From the NCBI GenBank assembly GCA_037179385.1, contig CM074184.1:10000001-10064000 (forward strand): a DNA stretch of 64,000 nt, read 5' to 3'. Source of the DNA: Holothuria scabra (Eukaryota > Echinodermata > Holothuroidea > Aspidochirotida > Holothuriidae). Below, piece after piece: positions 13,301 to 22,920 of this stretch. Position 1 is the stretch's first letter. The number at the start of each line of letters is the position of its first letter. A model generated the notes under the pieces. The model made no database searches, was not told where the DNA came from, and was given only the letters and a program-made list of their open reading frames with translations. Position numbers and translations under genes: made by a program.

Positions 13301-13925
13301 TCATGAATATGCAGAATTATGCCTTCTAGAAGTTTGTAACATATCTATGAAATCTACAACTTTCTCAGTGTAAAAGTGTTGGTTTATGGTTTTGAAAAAA
13401 TTTCAACAAGACTGTAAAATTAATGTATTAGTTAGATCCTCTATTATTTGCCCTTGGCTTGTAGCCAGGTATTCAAACTTGGAAGCCCAAAGTTAATGGT
13501 CATGCAGTCGCTAGCATAACCTATCTTTAACATGTGTAAATAAAATTATAGCTTTTTTAACAACAAAAGGCTGAGGGTAGTGAAAATAAGGACAGAGCAT
13601 TCTTCAGAATGTACCCTGTAGATTATTTACAACATTTAAAGATATCAGGAGAGTGTTTTTTCCTTACTCTTAGATAATTGTCCGAGGGGACAACGGTGAT
13701 GCAGAGACAGAGGTGTTATTGAGATGTATTCACTCAATTCATCTCCCAAACAAGGTGCTCATACTTGCTGATGGGAACTCAGAATCATTTCTTTATCAGA
13801 AGTTGGATGTGCTCAAGTCCTTAGAGAAGAAAGATGGTCAAGCCACGGCTTACGTTTGTGAAAACTTCCAGTGCCAACTGCCTGTGAATACTGAACAACA
13901 ATTAATGGACCTTCTGAAGAAATAA
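1126..13925 (+). CDS. SPATA20: SPATA20 (YyaL/DUF255 family), C-terminal half, six exons, with an in-frame TGA
   Basis: Spermatogenesis-associated protein 20 is a large conserved protein with an N-terminal thioredoxin-like domain followed by a six-hairpin, glycosidase-like alpha barrel. Its reaction is not established. Only the barrel part is visible; the thioredoxin-like exons must lie left of the window. Exons at 1126-1332, 5808-6000, 6758-6926, 11819-12027, 12586-12785 and 13674-13925 join in consistent phases and cover roughly 410 codons. Family motifs in order are GGFYSAEDADS, PHLDDKMLASWNGLMISG, GFIDDYAF, LLDLYEA, LFWDSETHGYF, DGAEPSGNSVA, ALPEM, PNKVLILADG and ATAYVCEN. The oddity is a TGA at 5961-5963 where family members have Lys or Arg just before PHLD. 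Every other exon is open with good splice sites, so the copy is either recently broken, an allele, or carries a sequence error. Confidence 0.95.
1555..1733 (+). mobile_element. Decayed LINE reverse-transcriptase remnant, left part
   Basis: Translated pieces such as VTTEKDLGVMID and KANSTLGFIIETY, then YLDKSFSILL, match the usual region between the palm and the C-terminus of non-LTR reverse transcriptases (EKDLGV.I.., NS.LG.I.R.F). Stops interrupt the frame. The reading breaks at 1734, where the AGGTCA-array element begins, and resumes at about 4966, so the two pieces were one sequence before that insertion. Confidence 0.7.
1734..4965 (+). mobile_element. AGGTCA-array element 1 (Helentron-associated-like), interrupted by a hAT element
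   Basis: It starts with an inverted repeat around CCTTGCC...AAGGAATC and a TG microsatellite (about 1779-1805). Roughly 125-150-bp tandem units follow, each with a CACGATATCTC motif and a block of AGGTCA half-sites. It ends with CGGCAAGGAATCACGAAGCC and a CTTTTGGCTTTCT tail. A microsatellite plus a tandem core between subterminal palindromes is the architecture described for Helentron-associated interspersed (pearl-like) elements; that assignment is an inference. Related copies lie at 7105-9370, 9485-10000, 18306-19445 and 19952-20502. Confidence 0.6.
2430..3816. mobile_element. Non-autonomous hAT-type element nested in element 1
   Basis: The ends are inverted: TAGTGTTGAGCCGATAAC at the left and TTATCGGCCTAACACTA at the right. 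The 8-bp flanks TAAATATG (2422-2429) and TAAACACG (3817-3824) agree at 6 of 8 and restore a standard array unit when the element is removed. Long subterminal arms, such as CACTTAAATAAAATACAGGC near 2592 and its complement near 3690, make it a foldback-like element. No transposase frame is seen in its 1.4 kb. Confidence 0.8.
4966..5390 (+). mobile_element. Decayed LINE reverse-transcriptase remnant, right part
   Basis: It continues the 1555-1733 piece. Frame-broken translations TIVSPVIEYGIPSW, RATKIIH, LRGDIMYNF, GHSFEQQ and NSISQEVVYFPFLKYF parallel the conserved end of non-LTR reverse transcriptases (LVRP.LEY...W, RRATK, RRGDLI..Y, RGH, WN.LP..VV....FK..LD). In-frame stops and frame changes show that it is long dead. 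Confidence 0.75.
5391..5807. other. SPATA20 intron remainder, nothing recognised
   Basis: Unassigned AT-rich intron sequence between the LINE remnant and the next exon. It ends in the 3' splice site TATATCAAACAG at 5796-5807. Confidence 0.5.
5808..6000 (+). CDS. SPATA20: SPATA20 exon with in-frame TGA
   Basis: 193 nt, phase 0 start and one-base overhang at the end (AAT G|GTGAGT). The frame reads DPHNELKNQNVLIVKGDLD and continues to EARKKRP, then TGA at 5961-5963, then PHLDDKMLASWN. Codon 52 of the exon is thus a stop where Lys or Arg is normal. A CGA to TGA change at a CpG would explain it. Downstream residues stay conserved, so no frameshift is involved. Confidence 0.93.
6050..6235 (+). mobile_element. 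SINE-like element sharing a conserved core with 43476 and 44237
   Basis: It contains TTGCCCATGGTATTTCCTGC and CTGATGTAAGAGGGGACTGA, matching two copies in the 43-44 kb region that read GCCCACGGTATTTCCTGCCT and GTCGTAAGAGGCGACTAAAA. The GTCGTAAGAGGCGACTAA block resembles a core shared among metazoan SINEs; that link is from memory and unverified. It lies in the SPATA20 intron. Confidence 0.5.
6758..6926 (+). CDS. SPATA20: SPATA20 exon
   Basis: 169 nt. The two leading bases complete the Gly codon split at the previous donor, giving ASWN-G-LMISGLSKTAQ. It continues through YLERALKAANFVKENLY to KATGGGVEQ and ends in two bases (AT) before GTAAGA. Acceptor is ATTACAG. Confidence 0.95.
7105..9370 (+). 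mobile_element. AGGTCA-array element 2
   Basis: A TG microsatellite at about 7145-7212 leads into a regular tandem array of 144-145-bp units. DR1-containing blocks sit near 7322, 7466, 7610, 7755 and 7900, then become more divergent to about 9370. Each unit carries ACGATATCTCAAGATA, a TTCAAACTTGAT block, GGAAGAACCCTAT and GGTGGAGGTCAAAGGTCA. The five left units are nearly identical, so expansion there is recent. Short frames read through the units are a by-product of the repeat. Confidence 0.75.
9485..10000 (+). mobile_element. AGGTCA-array element 3 (short copy)
   Basis: It begins with TTCCTTGCGGTAGCAAAGGA and a TG tract at about 9522-9580. Three or four divergent units follow with GGTCAAAGGTCATCAAGGTC near 9945. 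The right terminus is not clear. Confidence 0.6.
10001..11818. other. SPATA20 intron, no gene seen
   Basis: AT-rich intron with many stops in all frames and no repeat family that I recognise. It ends with the 3' splice site TTTTCTTTTGATAG before 11819. Confidence 0.45.
11819..12027 (+). CDS. SPATA20: SPATA20 exon
   Basis: 209 nt, phases 2 in and 1 out. It encodes SQPIEGFIDDYAFTVSALLD then LYEASYDQTWLEWAVQLQEK, LFWDSETHGYFSATG and LRLKE. The GFIDDYAF and LFWD...GYF motifs are hallmarks of the barrel domain. The donor is GAAG|GTAGCA. Confidence 0.95.
12028..12585. other. SPATA20 intron
   Basis: Short intron with no recognised repeat. It contains a weak copy of CCAATTAGGCAAGGAATC at about 12058, faintly like an AGGTCA-element end but without the array. 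It ends in TCTTCTAATTTTAG. Confidence 0.4.
12586..12785 (+). CDS. SPATA20: SPATA20 exon
   Basis: 200 nt, phases 1 in and 0 out. It encodes DQDGAEPSGNSVAALNLVRL, then FLNRDDWRQKAEKLF and the PMALPEMISGLLF segment, ending HKTPQQ before GTAAAA. The DGAEPSGNSVA motif is among the best conserved parts of the family. Confidence 0.95.
12786..13673. other. SPATA20 last intron
   Basis: AT-rich intron with no recognised element. It ends with the 3' splice site TTTTTCCTTACTCTTAG at 13657-13673. Confidence 0.45.
13674..13925 (+). CDS. SPATA20: SPATA20 terminal exon
   Basis: 84 codons including TAA at 13923-13925, phase 0 in. It encodes IIVRGDNGDAETEVLLRCIH, then PNKVLILADGNSESFL and ATAYVCENFQCQLPV, ending MDLLKK. 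The PNKVL..ADG and ATAYVCEN..C..P signatures are the standard C-terminus of animal SPATA20, so the gene ends normally. Confidence 0.95.
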   Translation: MIVRGDNGDAETEVLLRCIHSIHLPNKVLILADGNSESFLYQKLDVLKSLEKKDGQATAYVCENFQCQLPVNTEQQLMDLLKK

Positions 13926-16900
13926 GTAGTGATGATACATAAGTACCTTAGGAAGACCTTGCAGTTGGTGTAACATGGTCTTTGCTCTTGAAGACATTTC
14001 TTAATAATACCTCAACTGCAACAAACTTCCAGTTTTGTGTCTGAATTGACACCTTTACCCATGGATTCATGGGTGTATTTTGAAAAGGCTGCTGGTACAT
14101 TTCGTGCTGTGTTGTGTTGCACTCAAAAATCGCACTCATGATCATGATCCACATTTGCTATTTATTAACTTTTTTAAGGAAGCAGTTGCAAAGACATTTT
14201 TATCATTCTGCTATCCAAATTGTAAAATGAAAACAAAGAATTTCTTAATAGACATAAATCATGTCAAGGTCAAATAAGTGATGAAGGGAATGTGTTTGAA
14301 GCACAGTGGTTGGATAATTTTTAAGTTGCTACTCCATAACGCTTAAGTTGCATTCCGGTTGTGTAATTGAATAATTCAACAAGCTAAATCTATAAAGGTA
14401 CATCCTTCTGTAAAACTGCCACTTTGTTCATGAAATGTGATATGAATTTCACTTACATATTCTTTGGAGGGTATCAAAGAGGTCATTTTATTTCAGTTTA
14501 AAGACAGACACCAATCACCTCAAAGTTCATTTTCCTCCTGGGGTGGGAGGAAGGGACTGTAAATCAGTTACAACCCTTAATTGATTTAATTCAGCAGATG
14601 CAGAATAGCCCCTGCATGTTACACATGGTAGTGTATGCTGATTTAATTGGATATGCCCATACACAATAAACTAAGTTTGTGTCTTCAAAAGAGAACAGTT
14701 GTTGGAGACACAGGAAGTGACTTAGCAGTTAATAGAATAGGAAATTTCTAGGGATGAAAAGGTTTGCCCTTAAAGCTCAGATTTTATGTGAAGTGTTGGT
14801 GTTTTCATTGTACTCCCATTGCCAAAACAAGGATGAAGTGCTATATTTCACTGCAATTTTGAGGAAATTGATGTGTAATTTTCACTTAATCCATGTCCCC
14901 AGTATGGGTATTTTCAATATAAAGGGAAAGAAGGCCCCAGTGTTGAAAGATGGAAAAAGTAGACAGTTTAATTCTCTGGCTTTACCGATAGACTCCGGGC
15001 TTTTTACTTAGATTCCTGACCTACTGGCTTATATTCTCATCTTAAAGCCAGGAGACTCTGGGCTTTATACATAGATTCCTGACCTGCTGGCTTTATGTTC
15101 TCATCTAATGTGGTTAATCAATGTTCCCTTTTTTCTGTCATTTACATTTCTGGAAATATGCAATGCAGTCAGTGAGAGACTCATTTGAGGAATTGGTCCT
15201 GAATTAATGTATGGTGTATTCTAATGATTGTTTACCAGTACAACTGACGCATATGAAAGGCCCATAGGCCAACAGTGCTTAACATAAATAGCAGTCTGCT
15301 TCAGTAGTTCACACAAACCTCAGGGCTGTACATGTATTTGATACAGCCTAAGTGAAGCTGCAACAAATGTGTAAGATACAACATGTGTAGTTGTACTATG
15401 CATCGGGTGCACACAGCTCATAATCAGAATCAATGATTGAATAATTTTCTTGCCATATGGAATAAGTAGGCATATTTCTAATACCATAATTTCAGTTGAA
15501 AATTACCAACCTGTTGGGTATTCAACTAATCTCCCTAGCTTTTGCTTTCAAAATTGTAAACCTTGCTATTTTGAGGTCAGAAAGGTTGACCAAGTTGAGA
15601 AAGATTCAGTGGACCTACCTTTGTCATTGAACTTGAGTAGGCGCATGCTAGAAGGAGCAGTCAGACTTTGACAGAGAACATTAAACCTCATTTTCCCTCT
15701 GAACTAATTGTTTACCAGAATATAGAAACATTGAAGAGATCTTTCAGAAAAATATTCCACACAGATGCAAGACTAGACACTAGACTCCACTACACTGTAA
15801 ACAATCACGATGTTAGACTGTGATCATGGATCATTTTTTGCAAGGGTCAATGTATGAGTGTGATACAAAATTAAAGTTGAGGAAAATTTATGAAAAAAAA
15901 AACTCTGATTGCCACTTTAAGAGATGTGACATAAGTTGTCTGCAAAGGCAGTGTCTTCACTGAGCTTGGGGTGAATTGAAATGATACTAATGTGAGTGAC
16001 TGGATCGGAGCAAAAGCCATGGAATATAAATCGATGTGTCCTTTGTCCCTGTATTGGATGCTTCTGGACTAGTAAAGTATTAAACATAGGCATACAAGGG
16101 TAATTTTTTGTGATGGGGCAAGAGCAATTTTTGCCTAAAGAATGGCACCATTTATCATGTTTTGCACGAACAAACTTTTTTTGCCCAAATTGGGAGGGCA
16201 AAGGCCCCCCCCACACCCTTGCCTAGTACACATATGGTATTGCATCATGCATAAGCATTTCAGTGAGGGACTTGGGGTGACATGGAGGTCGAGTCTCTGG
16301 CCATAGGCGTAATATTTGCAACTTCCCTACAGGCACATGGGCACTATTTTTGTCAAGTTTTTGAAGATCCTGTATTGTTCTCTCTTACTGACTTGACTTT
16401 GTTTTCTCACAGCAGAAGTACGTCTGGGGTTACAATGCTGCATGCTCCTCATTTTAGACTGGAGGCTTAATAGTATTAGAGTGCCCTGACTGAAGTCATG
16501 TTACAGGGCCAGGAGCTGTTGCCTAACTGCCCAATTTCAAAATCCTGAGGTTCATGGTGTAGTGTAGTCAGAAATTTCCTTGAAAGACTAATACTTTGTA
16601 AATCCTCAAATCTGGGTGCATGGTTCTACCAGTTGCTTTTACTAGAGTTGGCATAGCTTTAGGCTAGGCATGTGCCCTCTATGTCTTAGTCATAGGCTAT
16701 CATTGTTACCTTTTGTCAGAGTTTCGGTAAAGGGGGGAGACTCATTTTCATTTCCATAGAAATGAAAAAGTATTTTGGTTTCTTATTTCAGAAGAGGTCA
16801 CCTTAACAGCCATGTTCAAACTAACATAAATAAATAGATAGCCTTTAAAACCCTACAGATTACACCTCATAGGTACCTTGTAGCAAGATTTTACAACCCC

Positions 16901-17132
16901 CCCTCCCACCCTGAACTCACCATTATCACTGGCCAAGGGAAGTTTCAATTTTGGAAGCAATAAATCCCCCCTCCTTTTTCAGTTTCTTCTGTGTAGTACA
17001 CAACAAGTCTTTACCCAGTATTATGTTACAAAAACTCCAAATTACTGCTGGTTAAGCTTCTTCCTTGTCTAGGTTAGGGTAGTTGGGATTTTACAGCTGA
17101 TTTTGTAACAATTGGTTTTAAATTAAACCAAC
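13926..17132. other. SPATA20 3' flank and intergenic sequence
   Basis: An AATAAA at 14665-14670, about 740 bp after the stop, is a candidate polyadenylation signal, unverified. A local tandem duplication of about 60 bp sits at 14986-15042 and 15046-15107, sharing TAGATTCCTGACCT. The rest has no gene that I can support. Confidence 0.4.
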
Positions 17133-17394
17133 CACGGTTGCCACCAGCCCAATTTGAGTGCCGGCTAAACGTCTGACTCAATATTTGTACCTCACCCTAT
17201 ACCCCTATGGAATCCACCTCTTTTTTGACCCATTGAATTCTTCAGGTACAGGCCAATGTCAATTCCATTATTTTACAGCATAAGAGATTACTTTTGTGCT
17301 GGTCGGAAGCCTTGCATTTTAGGTGTTGTACCGGTCAGCAATGTCCAGTGCCGGTTAGTCCTGACCGGTGCCGACCGGCATGGTGACAACCCTG
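17133..17394. mobile_element. 262-bp hAT-type MITE with perfect 8-bp target duplication
   Basis: The ends are CACGGTTGCCACCAG and TGGTGACAACCCTG, imperfect inverted repeats. The flanks AAACCAAC at 17125-17132 and 17395-17402 are identical, the length typical of hAT insertion. The right half has CCGGT-rich direct and inverted repeats. No coding capacity. Confidence 0.85.
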
Positions 17395-17404
17395 AAACCA
17401 ACCA

Positions 17405-17585
17405 CAGCCTTTTCTCCAGTTGTGACTCACTGGTTTGTTTTCCCTACTGTATTGCTTATGCTGAGCACCAAGCACAATGGCAGAACGTCCCGTTTTCAAG
17501 TCTTTGATATGATCCGGCCAGGACTTGAACTCCCAACCTCCTGACTGCAAGTCTGATACTCAAACCACTTGACCATGCAGTCAGT
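17405..17585 (-). mobile_element. tRNA-derived SINE
   Basis: The head at about 17512-17583, read on the minus strand, has box A TGGTCAAGTGG, an anticodon-like arm with loop CTTGCAG and box B AGTTCAAGTCC. The tail toward 17405 contains AAAGACTTGAAAACGGG and GGTGCTCAGCATAAGC. Related copies lie at about 26990-27310 and 62255-62345. No intact acceptor stem is visible, so it is not called a tRNA gene. Confidence 0.75.
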
Positions 17586-18305
17586 TCCTTCCTTGTTTAT
17601 GGTATAATTTTGCCAGTAAAACTCAATGTGGACCTGCATGTTTGGCCGGCCAAGATTTTGGTTCTGTTCAGATAAAAGTATAGGTGATTTAGCATATTTG
17701 GAAGAAAGTTAATATTTAGCCAGGTAAAGAACTGACATGTGGCATTAAGGAGGTTTTGGTTTCTGGAAGAAAGCCATGTACTCAATAAAATGTGCCCCAT
17801 CAATTTACTTCAGAAATAGGGAGCATTTGGGAGAGCGGGGTCTTGTAAGTAGTGCTCCCTTTCCCCAGTTCTCTTCCAGATCTGATTTAAAAGTGAATAT
17901 GCCAAGGATAACTCCAGCTATAGATTTACATTTGTTTCAACTAACTTAAAAGGAGTTGTTATATTCTATCAAAGTAATGAATATTTGATTGCCAAAGTAC
18001 CTCTGGTTTTAATTGGTACCTGTAAATTATTAATTCATGAAGGTGTGTATATCTGTGTGTATCTGTTTGTTTTGCTTTGTATGATGGCAGGCTCACAATC
18101 ATTTGAAAAAGCCTAACACAGACCCAGTTTTAGGGACATGTTTCTGGAGGGCAGGGCTTAAACTGGGTGAAAAGTGTTTGTAAGAATATTTAAACCTTCA
18201 TCACTGCTGGCAGCCTGTAAAAAACTTTGGTAAATATCGGGAGGGTGAGGGGGGAGGGAGGGGTAGGGAAATTGTAAAAGTGTGGGAGGTAGAGTCCCCT
18301 ATTTT
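17586..18305. other. Intergenic, nothing recognised
   Basis: AT-rich sequence with no support for a gene or a defined repeat. Confidence 0.4.
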
Positions 18306-19445
18306 TGATTCCTTGCCAAAGGCAGGCAAGGAATCTATGCGATGGTGATGTCGTGTGTGTGTATGTGTGTGTGTGTGTGTGTGCGTGTATGTATGTGTGT
18401 CTGTGAAACTGCTGGTAATCGCGATATCCCGAGATAGGAATGACCAACACTTTTTATATTTGGTATATTTTGTAGGTTTGTCATGTTAAGAGGAAGAACC
18501 CTATTGTTTTTGGAGGAGGTCAAAGGTCATTTGAGGTCACCAGAGGTCAAAGTCTGAAAAGCTTGTAATCGTGATATCTCAAGTTAGGAATGACCGACAC
18601 TTTTCATATGTGGTATATAGATTTGCCATGTTGGGAAGGAGAACCCTATTGTTTTTGGTGGACATCAGAGGTCATATGAGGTCACCAGCGGCAAATCTGC
18701 GAAAACCTCCTAAAGTGCTTGTAATCACAATATCTCAAGTTAAGAATGACCGGCACTTTTCATATTTGGTATATAGATTTGTCACGTTGAGAGGAAGAAC
18801 CCTATCATTTTTGGTGGAGGTCAAAGGTCATTTGAGGTCACCAGAGGTCAAAGCCTGTAAAGCTTGTAATCGTGATACCTCAAGTTAGGAATGACCGACA
18901 CTTTTCATATGTGGTATATAGATTTGCCATGTATGGAAGAAAAACCCAATTGTTTTTGTTGGATGTCAGAGGTTATATAAGGTCAGCAGCGGTTAATCTG
19001 CAAAAACCTCTTAAAGTGCTTGTCATCGAGATATCTCAAATCTCAAGTTAAGAATGACCAGCACTTTTCATATTTGGTATATAGATTTGTCATGTGGAGA
19101 GGAAGTACCCTATTGTTTTTGGTGGAGGTCAAAGGTCATTTGAGGTCACCATAGGTCAAAGTCTAAAAAGCTTGTAATCGTGATATCTCAATTTAGGAAT
19201 GACTGACACTTTTCATATTTTGTGTATTGATTTGCCATGTTGAGGGGAAGAACCCAGGTATCATTTATGGTGGACGTCAAGGTCATATGAGGTCACCAGC
19301 GGTAAATCTGCGAAAACCTAAATTGTGTGTAATTGCTATATCAATGATGAACACTGTAGGGGTGCTATCACCATAGCAAGATGGAGAGATCAAATAAAGA
19401 GTTCTCTTTCGGCAAGGAAACTCTAAGCGTTTGGGCTTTCTGGTC
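18306..19445 (+). mobile_element. AGGTCA-array element 4 with alternating units
   Basis: It opens with a hairpin GATTCCTTGCC...GGCAAGGAATC (about 18307-18334) and a TG tract at 18353-18400. The core alternates two unit types of about 150 bp, a higher-order repeat of about 300 bp (DR1 blocks at 18517, 18818 and near 19125). The other unit type has GTCAGAGGTCATATGAGGTC. It ends with TTTCGGCAAGGAAACTCTAA followed by a GGGCTTTCTGG tail. This is one of the best preserved copies in the window. Confidence 0.7.
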
Positions 19446-19468
19446 CCTAGAACTACCTCTGTGCTAAC

Positions 19469-19780
19469 ATTTAAAGGCCCAGTTCTGTCACCCCTAACAG
19501 TACCAATTCTCCTAACCTTCTTACTGAAGCCCCTCCCACAATTGTCTGAAATTCACTCTCATCCAGCTAAAATCTCAGTTTATTGCTCCCAGGTGAGTAT
19601 AGAAAAACTCCATTTATGTAATACTCAGTACCGTTCATTCTGTGTAATATAAGCTTTGGGAGTTTGGTACTCCGTATTGTTTGAATTAGTTGTCAATCAA
19701 AGAGCTGAATCAATTGAGAATGAATTTCAGTACCCCCGTACCAAAATTGTTGTTTGGGGGTGAGAGGTTGGGCCTTTTAA
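19469..19780 (+). mobile_element. MITE family 1, complete copy
   Basis: It runs from TTTAAAGGCCCAGTTCTGTC to GGGGGTGAGAGGTTGGGCC followed by TTTTAA, so the two ends are inverted repeats (TTAAAGGCCCA and TGGGCCTTTTAA). A TTAA-like motif at each edge suggests TTAA target preference. It lies directly between AGGTCA-array elements 4 and 5. Confidence 0.7.
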
Positions 19781-19951
19781 GACTGAGAACAAAACTATTT
19801 TGGTTGAGGTCAATGTCATCTTCGATCAGGCAGATTTCAAAGTGCCTGTGTGGAAGGAATTTTCCTGCAGTGCACTAATAATTCATCTCACAGTGTAGAG
19901 TGGGCATGTGGTTGTTTCATAGTGGGGGCATGGTTATTTCATAATGGTTGT

Positions 19952-20502
19952 GTTTTTGATTCCTTGCCGAAGGTAGGCAAGGAATCTATGCGATGGTAAT
20001 GTTGTGTGTGTGGGCGTGTATGTGTGTTTGTGGCACTCCTTGTAATCCCGATATCTTGAGATAGGAATGACTGACACTTTTCGTATGTGGTGTATAGATT
20101 TGCCATGGTGAGAGGAAGAACCCTATTGTTTTTGGTGGAGGTCAAAGGTCATTTGAGGTTTCTAGAGGTCAAAGACCGAAAACCTTGTAATCGCTGTATC
20201 TTGAGATAGGAATGACCGACACTTTTCATATTTAGCATATAGATTTGCCATGTTGAAAGGAAGAACCCTAATGTTTTTGGTGGAGGTTAAAGGTCATTTG
20301 AGGTCACCAGAGATCAAAGACCGAAAACCTTGTAATCGCGATATCTTGAGATAGGAATGACCGACACTCTTCATATTTGGTATATAGATTTGCCATGTTG
20401 AGAGGAAGAACCCTATTGTTTTTGGTCACCGTTTTCAGTGGTTTATGAGGACAACAAAGCACCTTTTCGGCAAGGAATCACTAAGCCTTTTGGTTTTCTG
20501 GT
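19952..20502 (+). mobile_element. AGGTCA-array element 5 (short complete copy)
   Basis: It has the hairpin TTGATTCCTTGCCGAAGG with its GGCAAGGAATC arm, a short TG tract at 20004-20032, about two and a half units with GGTGGAGGTCAAAGGTCA at about 20137, and the end TTTTCGGCAAGGAATCACTA followed by AGCCTTTTGG. Its compact form is useful for defining the termini of the family. Confidence 0.7.
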
Positions 20503-22920
20503 TGTTTCATAATGATTGTTAAAAGTGTTGTTCTGCCCTGAAGGCTCAACCATAAATTGAAATTGGGATAAGTCTCATTATGAATTTGTCGGTCAATTAA
20601 ATATGCTCTGGTCTGTTCAAGTGTTCAATGTACAAAGCAATAAAAAAAATCATTATGGTGTGGGAAAATATGCTTATGGAATAGAGTATGAGAGACTTTT
20701 TTGTATTTGTTGGTGCAGTACAATGACTTTTGTGGTAGATATCTAAAGTCTTCTGTCGTGCATTACTGCAAGGGTAACAATGGATTGTATCTATGTGGTA
20801 CATCTAGAAACCACTGCCTTTTTTATTAGTTACTTATGTCTGATATAGGGGTTGAGAATTTACTGTATTGTGTAAAACATAAAGGAGAGAGAAGGGGAAA
20901 TTTGATAGATGTAAAATACAAAAATAAAATGGAAAATTAAATGCATTTGCTGTTTTATATTGTGAAGTTTTAAATGATAGGCTCAGGAACCCTTTGCCAA
21001 GTGATGTTGTAAGGAAGGAAGGAAAATCAAGAAGGTCTTTAGATTGACTGAACTTTATCAAGTCCCCACCTTTTATCGTGGGTCTGTAAATGAAGGCTCC
21101 CCCGGGCTGATGAAATTGGATTTTCTCAGCAACAAGGGGGTGGGTAGCCCGTCCCCAACGGGGGTATGACCTTGCGCGCACGGATTGAAGATGGGATGAG
21201 GGATAGAAGAGCTAGTTAGAAGTGGTAAAACCGATTGAGATATGCATTAAAATAAAGTTTGAAAAGAAAAAATAGTTCATTAAAAGTCGATAATACATTC
21301 AGTATTGTCGGTCCTTTACGTTTTCATGTTTAGACCTTCCCGAAAAATTGCCGTCCTTCTCCGACGGGGGAGGAGATAGGACAAAGTACATGGAATGAGG
21401 TATAACCAGGGAGTTCCCTGGTATAACAGAGCTAAGAAGAGGTTATTTAAAGCCGATTCCAATATGTTTTAAAATAGCATTACAAAACAAAAAATATGTT
21501 CCCGATCGCCCATCCAGTAACTTTAGTCCTAGCAATTTTTATTATTTTTTACATTTTTTTATTTCTTAGATCTCTCCAACGAAACCGCCGATCTTCCCCG
21601 ACGGGGGAGGTGGGGGGCAGTGTTCCCAGACGGGGACCATACCCCCCAGTTGCGTAGGCCAGGAGGGGGCATGCCCCTCCACAGCAAAGTTGTCCCCCAG
21701 GTGCCCCCATCCCATTGCAATCTGCCCCGCTCAAAATGTTGTGAGCATGCGCACTTACATTTTATCTGCTGAAATGATGAAAGGTGAGTGGCCAATTTCT
21801 TCGAACTACGGGCAGCCTTTCACTTGCCCTCCCTGGTCTCGCTTCGTGGTCCTGTATGCATACACCGGTAGCTAAGAACGCGTTAATCAGCCACGTGTGT
21901 ATCCTTTGTAGAAAACTATGCTGCGGTCTCACAAAATCACGGTGAGTCAGGTCAAAATGCTTATTGCAGCTTGGGTATACATCTGTGCGCTCAATCGTAC
22001 TCGGGGTCTCTTCGTGTGTTAAGTCTCATCTAGCTCCCAAAACCCTCTCAATGTGAGACATGAATGCAACATGAATACTGTCAAAAGTTTACAAACTTGT
22101 CCATTTTCAAAGAGGATTCTTGAAGAAAAATTGGAAATCAAACGATTAGGACCACATAGGCCGCACTTGCTGTCTGTATCGTCTTCACGTTGGTTTTCAC
22201 CCAGCTGGTACACTAAGCACGAATGATGATGGGTTAAACGCTTTAGCTAAGGTTAAAAAAGTATGGCCGGTAAAAGGGCAATATATGGCCATCACCCTGT
22301 AGCTGTGCCAGGTAGCATCATTCCATGATTATGTGTTATTCTGAGTATTGCGTCAGTCTTGATTTCTGCAAAGTTCATGCAGTACAGTAGGCCTATACTG
22401 TGGAACTGACACCAGCTGTCAATGGCAGTTCAGTTTTGACCTGATTTTTGTATCAGTTTTTCCCTCATTTGAATGCTCTAATTTTCTCTTAGAATTCCCA
22501 TATTTCCCCATGTAAATAATCAAATTTGTGAAATTTAGCTGTTGTTTTAAAATAAGTTTGGGAAGACTGCTGACAAGTCTCATACAAAAAAGATAAACAT
22601 TCTAGTTCCGTCGTGTCCTACAAAGTCTGTAGAAATACTCTTATCAAGAAACCCAGGTTTTCATAAAGTCACAAAAAATGTCGAAATGATGTTTATATTA
22701 GTAGACACATCCAAATCCTTTTACTTTGAATAATTGAACATCCCTTTGCTCGTCCTTGAAATTTGATTCTACTGGGATGGTTGGATTTTTTCCATATAGA
22801 TCTTGCATAAAACTACAACATATGTAGGGTATAGCCAGGGAGTTGTTAGAGGAGGACAACAAAGGACATTTTTTTCACACAATATGTACTTGAAACGGTA
22901 CTGGAACCCCTCCCGCTTCT
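20503..22920. other. Intergenic, repeat-rich with GC-rich islands
   Basis: No gene supported. GC-rich patches at 21060-21190, 21340-21370 and 21580-21740 share a CCGACGGGGGAGG motif and look like parts of dispersed elements. Short palindromic motifs around ACCAGGGAGTT recur near 21400, 22840 and 24674 and may be remnants of one small element. Confidence 0.35.

Noticed and set aside
17512..17583. tRNA-like sequence with an Ala-type anticodon loop
   Set aside because: It has boxes A and B but no convincing acceptor stem, and its 3' tail is shared with other copies, so it is a SINE and not a tRNA gene.
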